Assembly: GCF_946478885.1 (NCBI RefSeq) | Contig: NZ_CAMLDX010000047.1 | Location: forward strand, 1 to 26,155 | From: an uncultured Bacillus sp. | Lineage (GTDB): Bacteria; Bacillota; Bacilli; Bacillales_B; DSM-18226 | Direction: 5' to 3' | Length of the DNA: 26,155 nt | Shown here: piece by piece, positions 15,790-25,517 of the stretch | Layout: the number at the start of each line of letters is the position of its first letter | How positions within the stretch are numbered: the stretch's first letter is position 1 | Made by a program: the position numbers and the translations under genes | Notes under the pieces: generated by a model | The model's input: the letters and a program-made list of their open reading frames with translations, nothing else | Databases searched by the model: none | What the model was told of the DNA's origin: nothing

Positions 15790-16926
15790 ATGTCAGAAGA
15801 AATGAATCAAGTAGAAGTAAACAACTACGCGGTTGGCGATATTGTAAAAGGTGTCGTTACAAAGGTGGAAGAAAAACAAGTCATAGTGGATGTGGCAAAC
15901 AGCAAAATGGATGGAATTATTCCTATTAGTGAATTATCTAGTCTTCATATTGAAAAGTCAAGCGACGTTGTTTCCGAAGGAGATGAACTGGATCTTCAGG
16001 TTTTAAAAATAGAAGACGAGGCATTGATTTTGTCAAAAAGAAAAGTAGATGCTGAAAAATCCTGGGATCAGCTGGCGATTAAGTTTGACAAAGGCGAAAC
16101 GATTGAAGCTGAAATAAAAGACGTGGTCAAAGGCGGTTTAGTGGTAGACCTTGGTGTACGCGGCTTTGTCCCTGCCTCATTAGTTGAGCCTTATTTTGTC
16201 GAAGATTTTTCTGATTATAAGGGCAGAACGCTGTCCTTTAAAATCGTGGAAATCGACAAGGAAAAAAACCGTCTGATTTTATCACATCGTGCTGTTTTAG
16301 AAGAGGAAAAGGGCAAGAAAAAGCAAGAACTTCTTAATTCTCTTGAAGCTGGTCAGGTGTTGGAAGGAACTGTACAGCGATTAACAGACTTCGGAGCATT
16401 CGTCGATATCGGCGGAATTGACGGACTTGTTCATATTTCTCAATTATCCTATCAACATGTCGACAAACCATCTGATGTTGTGCAGGAAGGACAAAAAGTG
16501 AATGTGAAGGTACTAAGTGTTGATCCGAATAATGAACGAATTTCATTATCAATTAAAGATACTCTTCCTGGGCCTTGGAATCGAATTTCTGAGAAAGCAC
16601 CAAAAGGCTCTGTGGTGAACGGGATTGTAAAACGCATTGTATCCTATGGTGCCTTTGTAGAGGTATTCCCAGGTGTAGAAGGACTTGTTCATATCTCCCA
16701 AATTTCTCATAAGCACATTGCGACACCACATGAAGTGCTGAGGGAAGGACAGGAAGTAAAAGTGAAGGTTCTTGATGTAAATGAAGCGGATCAGCGCCTA
16801 TCATTGAGTTTGAAAGAATTAGAAGAAAAAGAAGAAGAAGTGGCGGAATTCGAACTCCCTGAAGAAACTAAAGGATTCCAATTGGGAGAAATGATTGGAG
16901 ATCAATTAAAGAATCTTAAAAAATAA
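15790..16926 (+). CDS. ypfD: S1-domain RNA-binding protein YpfD (ribosomal protein S1 homologue)
   Basis: A 378-aa protein with four S1 (OB-fold) domains at about 14-83, 100-168, 186-256 and 271-342. The last two are the most similar to each other (TDFGAFVDI...GLVHISQ and VSYGAFVEV...GLVHISQ). The C-terminal tail is acidic. It is the short, four-domain S1 homologue of Bacilli; unlike E. coli S1 it is not essential for bulk translation. The ATG is preceded by AAGGAGG. fni follows after 12 bases. Confidence 0.92.
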   Translation: MSEEMNQVEVNNYAVGDIVKGVVTKVEEKQVIVDVANSKMDGIIPISELSSLHIEKSSDVVSEGDELDLQVLKIEDEALILSKRKVDAEKSWDQLAIKFDKGETIEAEIKDVVKGGLVVDLGVRGFVPASLVEPYFVEDFSDYKGRTLSFKIVEIDKEKNRLILSHRAVLEEEKGKKKQELLNSLEAGQVLEGTVQRLTDFGAFVDIGGIDGLVHISQLSYQHVDKPSDVVQEGQKVNVKVLSVDPNNERISLSIKDTLPGPWNRISEKAPKGSVVNGIVKRIVSYGAFVEVFPGVEGLVHISQISHKHIATPHEVLREGQEVKVKVLDVNEADQRLSLSLKELEEKEEEVAEFELPEETKGFQLGEMIGDQLKNLKK

Positions 16927-16938
16927 TGGTGATAGAAT

Positions 16939-18000
16939 GTGTCCAGATCGAAAAGAAAATGGGATCATATCCAGTTTGCTCTTGCTACAGGGCAGGAGGG
17001 TCTAACCGGTTTAGACGATGTTACCTTTATTCACCAAAGCTTACCTGGTATCGGTGTAGAACACATTTTATTAGATACAACAATTGGCGGACTGACTTTA
17101 AGTTCGCCAATTTTTATCAATGCGATGACAGGCGGCGGCGGAGAAAAAACAATGAGGATCAACCGGGACTTAAGCATTGCAGCAAAGGAAGCTGGGTTAG
17201 CCATGGCAGTCGGTTCGCAAATGTCTGCCATTAAAAATAAAGAAGAAGAACAGACCTACCGCATTATTCGTGATGAAAACCCCGGCGGCTTTATCATTGC
17301 TAACTTAGGTAGTGAGGCTACGGTAGAGGATGCTAAACGAGCGGTGGATATGCTCGAGGCGAATGCCCTGCAAATCCATTTAAATGTGATTCAGGAGCTT
17401 GTAATGCCTGAAGGGGACCGGGATTTCACCGGTGCACTGAAAAGGATCGAGCAGATGGTCAATTGCTGTGAGCTTCCGGTTATTGTGAAGGAAGTAGGAT
17501 TCGGAATGAACAGGGAGGCGGTGGCTCTTCTCAACTCCGTCGGGGTTCGGGCAGTAGATGTCGGCGGCTATGGCGGAACTAATTTTGCAAAAATTGAAAA
17601 TAACCGCAGAGATCATATACTTAAGATGTTTAATCACTGGGGAATACCAACAGCCGTTTCTATCGCAGAAGCAAAGAACAGTGGATGCGGGATTGATATT
17701 ATTTCCTCCGGTGGGATTCAAACTAGCCTTGATATCGCAAAATCCATTGCTCTCGGTGCCAATATGGTTGGAGTGGCTGGGTATTTTTTGCAAATCCTAG
17801 TCAAAGAAGGCATTGAGACTCTTATCATGAAAATGAAACAGCTTCATGAAGAGTTATCCCTCATTATGACAGCCCTTGGTACTCGAACCATTCATGATTT
17901 GCAGCGGACACCGCTCATAATTGCTGGCGCGACCCATCACTGGCTGTCAGAACGGAATATAGATACAAAACAATATAGTTTGAGAAGTTTGCATGAATAG
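16939..18000 (+). CDS. fni: Type 2 isopentenyl-diphosphate delta-isomerase
   Basis: A 353-aa FMN- and NADPH-dependent isomerase that interconverts IPP and DMAPP. It shows MTGGGGEK at 63-70, [36 protein letters not shown] and the phosphate-binding [22 protein letters not shown] start at 16939 after GGTGATAG. This is the flavin type, unrelated to type 1 Idi. Known gene name in B. subtilis is fni (ypgA). Its last codons and stop lie inside a 23-bp terminator stem shared with the convergent ypzI. Confidence 0.94.
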   Translation: MSRSKRKWDHIQFALATGQEGLTGLDDVTFIHQSLPGIGVEHILLDTTIGGLTLSSPIFINAMTGGGGEKTMRINRDLSIAAKEAGLAMAVGSQMSAIKNKEEEQTYRIIRDENPGGFIIANLGSEATVEDAKRAVDMLEANALQIHLNVIQELVMPEGDRDFTGALKRIEQMVNCCELPVIVKEVGFGMNREAVALLNSVGVRAVDVGGYGGTNFAKIENNRRDHILKMFNHWGIPTAVSIAEAKNSGCGIDIISSGGIQTSLDIAKSIALGANMVGVAGYFLQILVKEGIETLIMKMKQLHEELSLIMTALGTRTIHDLQRTPLIIAGATHHWLSERNIDTKQYSLRSLHE

Positions 18001-18045
18001 AAAAAGCCTTCGCAAGTTTTGTCTTGCGAAGGCTTTTTCTATTCA
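17994..18045. terminator. Bidirectional terminator shared by fni and ypzI
   Basis: A perfect 23-bp stem (17994-18016 with 18023-18045) and a TTTTGT loop. Both convergent genes end in GAATAG, and both stop codons lie within the two arms. Runs of A and T give a usable T tract on either strand. Confidence 0.88.
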
Positions 18046-18185
18046 CTTTGTTTTCCGTCATTAAACTTCCTTGCTTCCTCCGGACTTTGCAGTTTGGCAG
18101 ATCCGGAGAAATGCAGAGCCTGGTCTCTATCAGGACCTGTTTTCCGGTTCTTTCTCAGTCTTTTCTCTTGCCGATCCTTTCCCAC
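18039..18185 (-). CDS. ypzI: YpzI-like small protein
   Basis: A 48-aa, highly charged protein (begins MGKDRQEKRL; has PDRDQALHFSGSAKL and SPEEARKF). The position between fni and yphA and the sequence pattern match the YpzI family of Bacillus as I recall it. The start is GTG 18185 with AGGAGGTG 6 bases upstream, an excellent site; the longer frame to 18269 has none. No transmembrane segment. Function unknown. It is convergent with fni and divergent from yphA. Confidence 0.75.
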   Translation of the reverse strand: MGKDRQEKRLRKNRKTGPDRDQALHFSGSAKLQSPEEARKFNDGKQSE

Positions 18186-18334
18186 GCTGACACCTCCTCT
18201 TTTTAACATGAGGAACTTTCGGCAGATTATGCAACCATTATGCGAGCACTTCTGTTTTCTTTGCTCCAAAGCGGTAATAAGGATTAAAATACATAGCTTT
18301 TAGTCATAATGGTAAAGATAGGAGGTGACTGGAA

Positions 18335-18946
18335 ATGGACGGATTAATCTTTTATTGGATATTTTGGCTGGGCTGGGTAATTACGACCTTTTTTTATCCA
18401 AAGGATCATCCCCGCCGGCTCCTTATTTCTGCCTGGATTTTAGGAGCTATCATTGTTTTCCCTGCCTCAATTGAATTTCTTGGACTAAAGTGGCATGGAA
18501 CAGGGTTATATATTCTCCTAACGTTCTATTTGTATGCTGCGTGGTTGCCATTCAAAACGTCCTTATATTTTTTGCTTTCTGTGTTTATTTTGATGCTGCT
18601 AACGGTATGTTTCCTGCTCTTTGAATTATTTGATCCCGTTTGGATTCTGATCGAACGGGAATGGCTTCTTGCTGTTGCCGCTGTGTATGGAACACTGCTC
18701 CTACATTCCATTAAAGGGTACAGAGTCTTGTCTTTGCTTTTCGGCATGGTACATGGAGAAATTTTTTATGCCTTTATTTTAAAAAAATTCTCCTTTACCT
18801 ATCCAGTCGCAGATCCTGCATTTCTTGACGCTATGTCGCTGGCCTGCGGCATGGTTTTGGCCTGGAATAGTTTAGAATGGATGGCTGCTTATTTTAATAA
18901 ATATGCCCAATTTCTAGAAAAGGGGAAACAAAAGTATCATGAGTGA
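18335..18946 (+). CDS. yphA: YphA, polytopic membrane protein
   Basis: A 203-aa protein with about six to seven hydrophobic segments and no catalytic motif. It corresponds to YphA by position just before yphB. ATG start with TAGGAGGTGA upstream. The 3' end overlaps yphB by 8 bases, so both are made from one mRNA. The conserved linkage with a YIEGIA gene suggests a role in sporulation, but this is inference. Confidence 0.75.
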   Translation: MDGLIFYWIFWLGWVITTFFYPKDHPRRLLISAWILGAIIVFPASIEFLGLKWHGTGLYILLTFYLYAAWLPFKTSLYFLLSVFILMLLTVCFLLFELFDPVWILIEREWLLAVAAVYGTLLLHSIKGYRVLSLLFGMVHGEIFYAFILKKFSFTYPVADPAFLDAMSLACGMVLAWNSLEWMAAYFNKYAQFLEKGKQKYHE

Positions 18947-19829
18947 ATACACTTATCCGATTATATTTGGTATAACCATCGGAACTCTGGCAAGAATTTA
19001 TATGCTTCGAACCGATTATCGCCAGTATCCAACCTATTTGCATGGAAAAATCATACACATTGCCCTTGGGTTTATTGCGGCGGGACTCGGGACAGTAGCT
19101 GGTCCTTCAATCATGGAGGAGGATTTTACGGCGATTACCTTTTTAACTTTAGCTGCCACCCAATTCCGCGAAGTACGTAATATGGAGCGGAATACCCTGA
19201 ATGAATTGGATAATTATGAGATGGTGCCTCGCGGAAAAACCTATATCGAAGGAATAGCTATTGCGTTTGAAAGCCGCAATTATCTAGTTATCTTTACGTC
19301 TATTGTCACGACTCTTCTGTATCTCATTTTTAATATTTGGGCAGGAGCAGCAGGAGCGGTTATTTGTATTTTCATTTGCCGGATACTAATGGCGGGAAGC
19401 AAACTAAAAAAAATTGTGGAGATTGAGTATGTTCCGCCACGGTTTGAGGGTGTCGGGCTTTATGTGGACAATATTTACATCATGAATATTGGTTTGCCTC
19501 AACGGCAGGAGGAAATTCTTCGTTACGGAATGGGCTTTGTGCTCAAGCCGTTAAATTTTAATGCGAGAGAAACCATTGCCAATCTTGGGCAAAGACAGGC
19601 AGTATTGCACGATGTATCTACCGCTATGGGTGTTTATCGCGATTCCGGTACCCCAGCGCTTGTACCCATGGCGAAACGGGACTTGAATGACGGCAGGGTA
19701 GCTGTTTTTGTTTTGCCGACTGAAAGAGATCCGAAAAAGGCCATCGAGATAATCGGAGAAGTACCGGTTCTGGAGAATGCAATTCGAATGCCGAACGAAA
19801 GAAGGCCGAAAACGGAAGGTGGAGGGTAA
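18939..19829 (+). CDS. yphB: YIEGIA family membrane protein YphB (SeaA)
   Basis: A 296-aa protein with N-terminal membrane helices (about 5-22, 36-56, 62-75, 114-132 and 134-150) and a cytoplasmic C-terminal domain of about 145 residues. The defining YIEGIA motif is at 102-107. The family is restricted to spore formers. B. subtilis yphB has been named seaA for a sporulation phenotype, as I recall. The C-terminal domain ends in charged, proline-containing sequence. ATG overlaps yphA; the small partner gene follows after 3 bases. Confidence 0.85.
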   Translation: MSEYTYPIIFGITIGTLARIYMLRTDYRQYPTYLHGKIIHIALGFIAAGLGTVAGPSIMEEDFTAITFLTLAATQFREVRNMERNTLNELDNYEMVPRGKTYIEGIAIAFESRNYLVIFTSIVTTLLYLIFNIWAGAAGAVICIFICRILMAGSKLKKIVEIEYVPPRFEGVGLYVDNIYIMNIGLPQRQEEILRYGMGFVLKPLNFNARETIANLGQRQAVLHDVSTAMGVYRDSGTPALVPMAKRDLNDGRVAVFVLPTERDPKKAIEIIGEVPVLENAIRMPNERRPKTEGGG

Positions 19830-19832
19830 ATC

Positions 19833-20018
19833 GTGAATCTCGAAAAATATATATTGGCTGTTGTAACATCGAATCCAAAGAGAGTTCCATATGGCGCCAC
19901 TGTTTTTGTCTGTGAGGATCAAACGCAAATGAATGAATATGCAGCTAAATTGGAAGCGATCCTAGACGGAATTGCCCATGCCATAACTGAAGAAGTATAT
20001 ATTATTGTCAAACATTGA
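19833..20018 (+). CDS. Small partner (capping subunit) of the YIEGIA protein
   Basis: A 61-aa protein without signal or membrane segment. It begins [14 protein letters not shown] and ends in EEVYIIVKH. It matches a small family annotated as the capping complex subunit for YIEGIA proteins. GTG start with GGTGGAGGG 5 bases upstream. The immediate linkage to yphB supports a protein complex. A terminator follows, separating this unit from der. Confidence 0.78.
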   Translation: MNLEKYILAVVTSNPKRVPYGATVFVCEDQTQMNEYAAKLEAILDGIAHAITEEVYIIVKH

Positions 20019-20052
20019 TAATAGACCCGCCCTTTGATAAACTTATTAAGTT

Positions 20053-20080
20053 AAGCCCTTCTTTCTTTAGGAAGGGTTTT
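20053..20080 (+). terminator. Terminator after the yphA-yphB-partner unit
   Basis: AAGCCCTTC pairs with GAAGGGTTT around a 9-base loop, followed by a short T run. It lies 70 bases before der, so der probably has its own promoter or is reached by read-through. Confidence 0.6.
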
Positions 20081-20149
20081 ATTACGGACGATTTGGAAAT
20101 TATTGGTGATGGAGCCAAGAAATTAAATAGAGAAGGAGAAGTGCTATAT

Positions 20150-21460
20150 ATGGCCAAACCAGTTGTTGCCATTGTAGGAAGACCAAATGTTGGAAAATCG
20201 ACGATATTTAATCGCATTGTTGGGGAACGGGTATCGATCGTTGAAGACATTCCGGGTGTGACACGGGATAGAATTTACAGTTCAGCCGAGTGGCTGAATC
20301 ATGATTTTAATATTATTGACACGGGCGGAATTGATATAGGTGATGAACCGTTTTTGGAGCAGATCCGTCAGCAGGCAGAAATCGCCATTGATGAAGCCGA
20401 TGTAATTATTTTTCTCACGAACGGTCGGGAAGGTGTCACCTCAGCAGATGAAGAAGTAGCAAAAATTTTATACAAAGCGAAGAAGCCGGTAGTTTTGGCA
20501 GTAAACAAAATTGATAATCCTGAAATGCGCGATATGATTTATGATTTTTATACTTTAGGCTTTGGTGAGCCATTCCCTATTTCAGGCTCACATGGTCTTG
20601 GACTTGGAGACTTATTAGACGAGGCTGCGAAGCATTTTCCAAAAGGAAAATCAAAGGATTATAATGAAGATGTTATTTGTTTTTCCCTGATTGGTCGGCC
20701 AAATGTAGGGAAGTCATCGCTGGTGAATGCGATTCTTGGTGAAGAACGTGTCATTGTCAGCAATATTTCCGGTACAACAAGGGACGCCATTGATTCGAAA
20801 CTGACCTATAATGGGCAGGAATATGTCATTATCGATACGGCGGGAATGCGGAAAAAAGGAAAGGTTTATGAGACAACAGAGAAATACAGTGTGCTGCGGG
20901 CATTGCGAGCCATTGAACGCTCCGATGTCGTGCTGGTTGTCATCGATGGAGAGGAGGGGATCATCGAGCAGGATAAAAAGATTGCCGGTTATGCTCATGA
21001 AGCAGGACGGGCAGTTGTCATCGTTGTTAATAAATGGGATGCCGTTGAAAAAGATGAGAAGACGATGAAGGAATTTGAACAAAATATTCGCGAGCATTTT
21101 CAGTTTCTTGACTATGCACCGATTGTCTTTTTATCGGCCAAAACAAAAAAACGAGTGCATACATTAATGCCAATGATCAATCTGGCAAGTGAAAACCATG
21201 CATTAAGAGTAGAGACAAGCGTGTTAAATGATATTATTATGGATGCAGTGGCGATGAATCCGACCCCGACAGATAAAGGAAAACGTTTAAAAATCTATTA
21301 TGCCACACAGGTAGCCGTCAAACCGCCGACATTTGTCGTTTTTGTCAATGATCCGGCACTGCTTCATTTCTCATATGAACGCTTTTTAGAAAACCGAATC
21401 AGAGATTCCTTTGGCTTTGAAGGAACGCCGATTAAAATATATGCAAGGGAAAGAAAGTAA
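20150..21460 (+). CDS. der: Ribosome-assembly GTPase Der (EngA)
   Basis: A 436-aa GTPase with two tandem G domains and a C-terminal KH-like domain. The first P-loop GRPNVGKS is at 10-17 and the second at 182-189; DTGG and DTAG switch II motifs and NKID and NKWD specificity motifs are present for each. Essential for 50S subunit maturation. ATG 20150 has AGAAGGAG upstream and gives the family length; the upstream extension of the frame to 20015 is not supported. gpsA follows after 22 bases, as in B. subtilis. Confidence 0.96.
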   Translation: MAKPVVAIVGRPNVGKSTIFNRIVGERVSIVEDIPGVTRDRIYSSAEWLNHDFNIIDTGGIDIGDEPFLEQIRQQAEIAIDEADVIIFLTNGREGVTSADEEVAKILYKAKKPVVLAVNKIDNPEMRDMIYDFYTLGFGEPFPISGSHGLGLGDLLDEAAKHFPKGKSKDYNEDVICFSLIGRPNVGKSSLVNAILGEERVIVSNISGTTRDAIDSKLTYNGQEYVIIDTAGMRKKGKVYETTEKYSVLRALRAIERSDVVLVVIDGEEGIIEQDKKIAGYAHEAGRAVVIVVNKWDAVEKDEKTMKEFEQNIREHFQFLDYAPIVFLSAKTKKRVHTLMPMINLASENHALRVETSVLNDIIMDAVAMNPTPTDKGKRLKIYYATQVAVKPPTFVVFVNDPALLHFSYERFLENRIRDSFGFEGTPIKIYARERK

Positions 21461-21482
21461 TTTGTAAGAAGGTCGTGAGTGT

Positions 21483-22526
21483 ATGGAAGGGAAAAAGGAA
21501 ACTGTTGCAGTTATCGGAGCCGGAAGCTGGGGGACTGCGTTGTCCATGGTGCTGGCCGATAACGGACATGAAGTTCGTCTATGGAGCCATAATCCGGATC
21601 AAGTAAAGGAAATAAACCGGAGCCACACGAATCGCAAGTATTTGCCGGAGATTGTCCTGCCGGAACAAATTGCTGCCAATGATTCTTTGGAGGAGACTCT
21701 TGCCGGATTGGAGATTATCGTGCTAGCTGTTCCGACAAAAGCGATTCGCGAGGTATTGGGAAAAATCAAACAGGTGCAAAAAACGCCGCTTATCATCGTG
21801 CATGTGAGCAAAGGAATAGAACCGGATTCGTTATTGCGTGTTTCGGAAATGATTGAGGATGAAATGCCTTCTGAACTTGTAGAAAGCATTGTCGTTCTAT
21901 CCGGGCCAAGCCATGCAGAGGAAGTTTCGCTGCGCCGTCCGACAACGGTAGCGGTATCGTCTAAACAGATAAAGGTGGCAGAACGAATTCAGGATCTGTT
22001 TATTAATGGCAGTTTTCGCGTCTATACAAATCCAGATATTGTTGGTGTTGAAATTGGTGGGGCATTAAAGAATATTATTGCCCTTGCGGCTGGAATTTCA
22101 GATGGACTCGGCTATGGGGATAATGCGAAAGCAGCATTAATGACGCGAGGACTCGCAGAAATTTCCCGCCTTGGCATGAAAATGGGGGCGAATCCGTTAA
22201 CCTTTGCCGGACTTGCCGGTCTCGGAGACTTGATTGTAACCTGTACCAGTGTTCATTCACGGAACTGGCGCGCAGGGAATCTATTAGGCAAGGGGCATAA
22301 GCTGCAGGAAGTGCTTGATAATATGGGGATGGTGGTCGAAGGGGTCAGAACCACAAAGGCAGCCTGGCAGCTAGCTAAAAAATATGGCGTTGAAATGCCC
22401 ATCACCAATGCCCTTTATGATGTGTTATTTCATAACGTAGACCCGAAGGATGCGGTCGATATCTTAATGACACGGGGAAAAGCAAAGGAATTGGATCCAT
22501 TTTATCCTTCGTTCGATCATGAATAA
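21483..22526 (+). CDS. gpsA: Glycerol-3-phosphate dehydrogenase [NAD(P)+]
   Basis: A 347-aa cytoplasmic enzyme that reduces dihydroxyacetone phosphate to sn-glycerol 3-phosphate for phospholipid synthesis. The N-terminal dinucleotide-binding motif is GAGSWGTA at 12-19; the catalytic lysines are Lys110 (VSKGIE) and Lys196 (GGALKNIIA). GLGDLIVTC is also present. ATG start after GAAGGTCG. It shares metabolic logic with the acyltransferase gene upstream. Confidence 0.96.
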   Translation: MEGKKETVAVIGAGSWGTALSMVLADNGHEVRLWSHNPDQVKEINRSHTNRKYLPEIVLPEQIAANDSLEETLAGLEIIVLAVPTKAIREVLGKIKQVQKTPLIIVHVSKGIEPDSLLRVSEMIEDEMPSELVESIVVLSGPSHAEEVSLRRPTTVAVSSKQIKVAERIQDLFINGSFRVYTNPDIVGVEIGGALKNIIALAAGISDGLGYGDNAKAALMTRGLAEISRLGMKMGANPLTFAGLAGLGDLIVTCTSVHSRNWRAGNLLGKGHKLQEVLDNMGMVVEGVRTTKAAWQLAKKYGVEMPITNALYDVLFHNVDPKDAVDILMTRGKAKELDPFYPSFDHE

Positions 22527-22646
22527 TTAATCTAAAGAATATTAGGCATTAGAGGATACAAACCAAGTCCCGAATGCATACAATGCAAATGAAGCAAACT
22601 GGTGGAATGAACAAGGACAGTGGGTTATTTAGTCATGATTAAATGC

Positions 22647-22686
22647 CAGAATAAAGAATCTGCCCCTTCTTTATTCTGTTTTTTCT
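22647..22686 (+). terminator. Terminator after gpsA
   Basis: A perfect 12-bp stem: CAGAATAAAGAA (22647-22658) with TTCTTTATTCTG (22667-22678), loop TCTGCCCC, then TTTTTT. Confidence 0.85.
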
Positions 22687-22722
22687 GTGCAAAAAAGCAC
22701 GCAGACGGTTTGAGATGTTTTA

Positions 22723-22731
22723 TGTTATAAT
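22723..22731 (+). promoter_or_regulatory. Extended -10 promoter for yphE
   Basis: TGTTATAAT is a perfect extended -10 element (TG-n-TATAAT) 27 bases upstream of the yphE start. The -35 region is poor, as allowed for extended -10 promoters. Confidence 0.55.
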
Positions 22732-22757
22732 ACATCACGAGCAAAGGAGAGGATGAC

Positions 22758-22961
22758 ATGTCACCGGCATTAATGAAAATGTGGGTTTCGATATCTGGGA
22801 TGGGGTTTATGGTTATATCCGTTATATTGATTTATTTAAGCCGCTACAAGATAAAGTCCAGCTTTTTGAAAACGATCACAGCTATTATTGCGTACATATT
22901 ATTAATTTTGGCAGGTTTAATTATTTTCTTTATTGTTATGGCAGGACCAACTAATGAATAG
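22758..22961 (+). CDS. yphE: YphE, small membrane protein (DUF2768-like)
   Basis: A 67-aa protein with two transmembrane helices (about 8-27 and 38-62) joined by a short basic loop (SRYKIKSS). It matches YphE by size and position between gpsA and yphF. ATG with AGGAGAGG upstream. Function unknown; the neighbours yphF and spoIVA suggest a sporulation link, by inference. Confidence 0.78.
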   Translation: MSPALMKMWVSISGMGFMVISVILIYLSRYKIKSSFLKTITAIIAYILLILAGLIIFFIVMAGPTNE

Positions 22962-22990
22962 TACTTTCATAGACTTAAAGGATTGATTTG

Positions 22991-23704
22991 ATGAAGAAAA
23001 AATATATTCTACTGATTATCTCCATTGTATTTGTTTTTGCTCTGACGGGATGTATGTATCCGGAGGACAAGCTTGTGCAAAATAAAACACCATATGAGGA
23101 TCAAATTCAATCGGTACAAGCAGCTGTCACGAAGTTCCAGGAAGATAACGGAGGGATTTTGCCGCTCAAAAATGCCGAGGAGTCCACTCCTGTCTACCAA
23201 AAGTATAAGATAGATTTTAAACGGCTTGTACCTGAATATCTAGCAGAGCCGCCGGGAAATGCTTATGAAAATGGCGGGATATATCAATATGTCATCGTTG
23301 ATACGGAGCATCATCCAACCGTCCGGATTTTTGATCTGCGCATTGCCGAAATGATCGGTGAAATCAAGCTGCGCATCAAAGCCCAGGGATATCCGACTTT
23401 TAAAGAGAAAATTGCGGACAATATTTATACGCTTGATTTTAAAAAGCTCGGCTATGATGATGAACCATATGTTGAAAGTCCGTTTACAAAAAAGAATCTT
23501 TCATTTGTCATCACGGGTGACGCAGAGATTTATGTCGATTACCGTATCGATTTATATGAAAAATTAAAAAATACAGAACACAACTATCAGCCTGGAGACG
23601 ATATCAGAGATATTTTATGGCAGGATTCCATGTTTGTGCCAGTCTATTCGCTTCCGTATACGCTGGATGAGAAGACTCATGAGCCAATCTTTTTGACGAA
23701 ATAG
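22991..23704 (+). CDS. yphF: YphF, predicted lipoprotein
   Basis: A 237-aa protein with a lipoprotein signal peptide: charged MKKK, hydrophobic core and lipobox LTGC with Cys21 as the lipidation site. The mature part carries no recognised enzymatic motif. In B. subtilis yphF is a sporulation gene just upstream of spoIVA. Either ATG 22991 or TTG 22988 could be the start; ATG is preferred. A terminator follows. Confidence 0.8.
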   Translation: MKKKYILLIISIVFVFALTGCMYPEDKLVQNKTPYEDQIQSVQAAVTKFQEDNGGILPLKNAEESTPVYQKYKIDFKRLVPEYLAEPPGNAYENGGIYQYVIVDTEHHPTVRIFDLRIAEMIGEIKLRIKAQGYPTFKEKIADNIYTLDFKKLGYDDEPYVESPFTKKNLSFVITGDAEIYVDYRIDLYEKLKNTEHNYQPGDDIRDILWQDSMFVPVYSLPYTLDEKTHEPIFLTK

Positions 23705-23706
23705 TC

Positions 23707-23755
23707 ATAACCCTTCTTTTGCAAAATATATTGTAGAAGAAGGGTTATTTTCTTT
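23707..23755 (+). terminator. Terminator after yphF
   Basis: ATAACCCTTCTT (23707-23718) pairs with AAGAAGGGTTAT (23737-23748), 12 bp, followed by a T-rich tail. Confidence 0.8.
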
Positions 23756-23907
23756 CCTTCAAAAAAGCGGGAAGTATCTGCGACCTGCGTAAAATGGATG
23801 GGTTGCTGGAATGGAGAATCTCAAGTCTCCTTTACAGGGGAATGTAAAAATATGATCATGGAAATGTTGGACTTTTCCTTTGAGGAGGTAAAAAAATTAG
23901 AAAACTG
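23756..23907. other. Intergenic sequence upstream of spoIVA
   Basis: Part of a 300-base gap between yphF and spoIVA. It contains an AGGAGGT-like site (23884-23889) with no start codon in range, and a 60-codon open frame (23798-23980) lacking a credible start signal or recognisable product. I see no gene here. Confidence 0.4.
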
Positions 23908-23937
23908 TCATAACAAGATAGGACAACATCATAAATA
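23908..23937 (+). promoter_or_regulatory. Candidate sigma-E promoter for spoIVA
   Basis: TCATAAC (23908-23914), a 15-base spacer and CATAAATA (23930-23937) resemble the sigma-E consensus, 67 bases before the spoIVA start. B. subtilis spoIVA is transcribed by sigma-E. Confidence 0.45.
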
Positions 23938-24004
23938 TAAAGTGTCACAAACTAGTATAGGATTAACACTATCCCACTAATGCAGGGAATCTGGAGGGGA
24001 TCAC

Positions 24005-25483
24005 TTGGAAAAGGTAGATATTTTTAAAGATATTGCCGAGAGAACCGGAGGCGATATATATTTGGGAGTGGTTGGAGCTGTACGTACCGGTAAATCGACT
24101 TTTATTAAAAAGTTTATGGAACTGGTCGTTTTACCAAACATGAATAATGAAGCCGAACGGGCTCGTACCCAAGATGAATTGCCTCAAAGTGCAGCCGGCA
24201 GAACAATCATGACCACTGAACCGAAATTTGTTCCAAATCAGGCAGCGACCATTCATGTCGAAGATGGCCTGGATGTCAATATAAGACTGGTAGACTGTGT
24301 GGGGTATACCGTCCCTGGAGCCAAGGGGTATGAGGATGAAAATGGGCCTCGAATGATTTCAACACCATGGTATGAAGAACCAATTCCATTTCATGAAGCA
24401 GCGGAAATTGGAACGAGGAAGGTCATCCAGGAGCATTCAACTATCGGTGTTGTCATTACGTCAGACGGTACAATCGGGGAAATCTCCCGCAGCAATTACT
24501 TAGAAGCAGAACAAAGAGTGATCGATGAGTTAAAAGAAGTCGGGAAACCGTTTATAATGATTATCAACAGTGTGCAGCCTTATCATCCGAATACGGAAGC
24601 GCTACGCCAAGAATTAAGCGGAAAATACGATATCCCGGTGCTAGCAATGAGTGTAGAGGGAATGAAGGAAGCAGATGTTATAAATGTACTTCGGGAAGCA
24701 TTGTATGAGTTTCCTGTCCTTGAAGTCAATGTAAATCTCCCGAGCTGGGTCATGGTTTTAAGGGAAGATCATTGGCTCCGGGAAAACTATCAGGAGGCTG
24801 TTAAGGAGACCGTTCAGGATATTAAGCGTCTTCGGGATGTCGATAGAGTGGTACAGCATTTCGGTGACTTTGAATTTATTGATCGAGCAGGACTTGCAGG
24901 AATTGAGATGGGGCAGGGAATTGCTGAAATTGACTTGTATGCTCCAGATGATTTATATGATGAAATTTTGAAAGAAATTGTCGGGGTTGAAATTCGTGGC
25001 AAAGATCATTTACTCGAGCTCATGCAGGGTTTTGCCCACGCAAAAACCGAGTATGATCAGGTGGCAGATGCTTTGAAAATGGTGAAACAAACTGGCTATG
25101 GAATTGCGGCACCGTCACTTGCAGATATGAGTCTTGACGAGCCGGAAATCATCCGTCAGGGTGCGAGATTCGGAGTTCGCTTGAAGGCCGTGGCCCCTTC
25201 CATCCATATGATTAAAGTAGATGTTGAGAGCGAATTTGCGCCGATTATTGGAACCGAGAAACAAAGCGAAGAGCTGGTCCGTTATTTAATGCAGGATTTT
25301 GAGGATGATCCATTATCAATTTGGAATTCCGATATCTTTGGCCGTAGCTTAAGTTCACTCGTTAGAGAAGGAATTCAGGCAAAATTATCGTTAATGCCGG
25401 AGAATGCCCGGTATAAATTAAAAGAAACGTTAGAACGCATCATTAACGAAGGATCAGGCGGATTAATCGCGATTATATTATAA
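24005..25483 (+). CDS. spoIVA: Spore coat morphogenetic ATPase SpoIVA
   Basis: A 492-aa protein that polymerises with ATP hydrolysis to form the basement layer of the spore coat on the outer forespore membrane. The Walker A motif GAVRTGKST is at 24-32 with Lys30, and DCVGY follows as Walker B-like sequence. The C-terminal residues (GSGGLIAIIL) are the conserved end that contacts SpoVM. The start is TTG 24005 with GGAGGGG 5 bases upstream. Full family length. Confidence 0.97.
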   Translation: MEKVDIFKDIAERTGGDIYLGVVGAVRTGKSTFIKKFMELVVLPNMNNEAERARTQDELPQSAAGRTIMTTEPKFVPNQAATIHVEDGLDVNIRLVDCVGYTVPGAKGYEDENGPRMISTPWYEEPIPFHEAAEIGTRKVIQEHSTIGVVITSDGTIGEISRSNYLEAEQRVIDELKEVGKPFIMIINSVQPYHPNTEALRQELSGKYDIPVLAMSVEGMKEADVINVLREALYEFPVLEVNVNLPSWVMVLREDHWLRENYQEAVKETVQDIKRLRDVDRVVQHFGDFEFIDRAGLAGIEMGQGIAEIDLYAPDDLYDEILKEIVGVEIRGKDHLLELMQGFAHAKTEYDQVADALKMVKQTGYGIAAPSLADMSLDEPEIIRQGARFGVRLKAVAPSIHMIKVDVESEFAPIIGTEKQSEELVRYLMQDFEDDPLSIWNSDIFGRSLSSLVREGIQAKLSLMPENARYKLKETLERIINEGSGGLIAIIL

Positions 25484-25493
25484 CACTCATGAT

Positions 25494-25517
25494 GACTCTC
25501 TTTGTGAGAGTTTTTTT
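25494..25517 (+). terminator. Terminator after spoIVA
   Basis: ACTCTC (25495-25500) pairs with GAGAGT (25506-25511), loop TTTGT, followed by seven T. Confidence 0.75.

Noticed and set aside
17380..17793. 137-codon minus-strand frame inside fni
   Set aside because: It lies fully opposite a conserved enzyme gene and shows no known domain or start signal.
20015..20149. 45-residue N-terminal extension of Der
   Set aside because: It spans a terminator; ATG 20150 has a strong site and gives the standard 436-aa protein.
20714..21097. 127-codon minus-strand frame inside der
   Set aside because: It is opposite the second GTPase domain; the sequence is a mirror of conserved codons.
23798..23980. 60-codon open frame upstream of spoIVA
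   Set aside because: It has no good ribosome binding site or recognisable product, and it overlaps the candidate spoIVA promoter.
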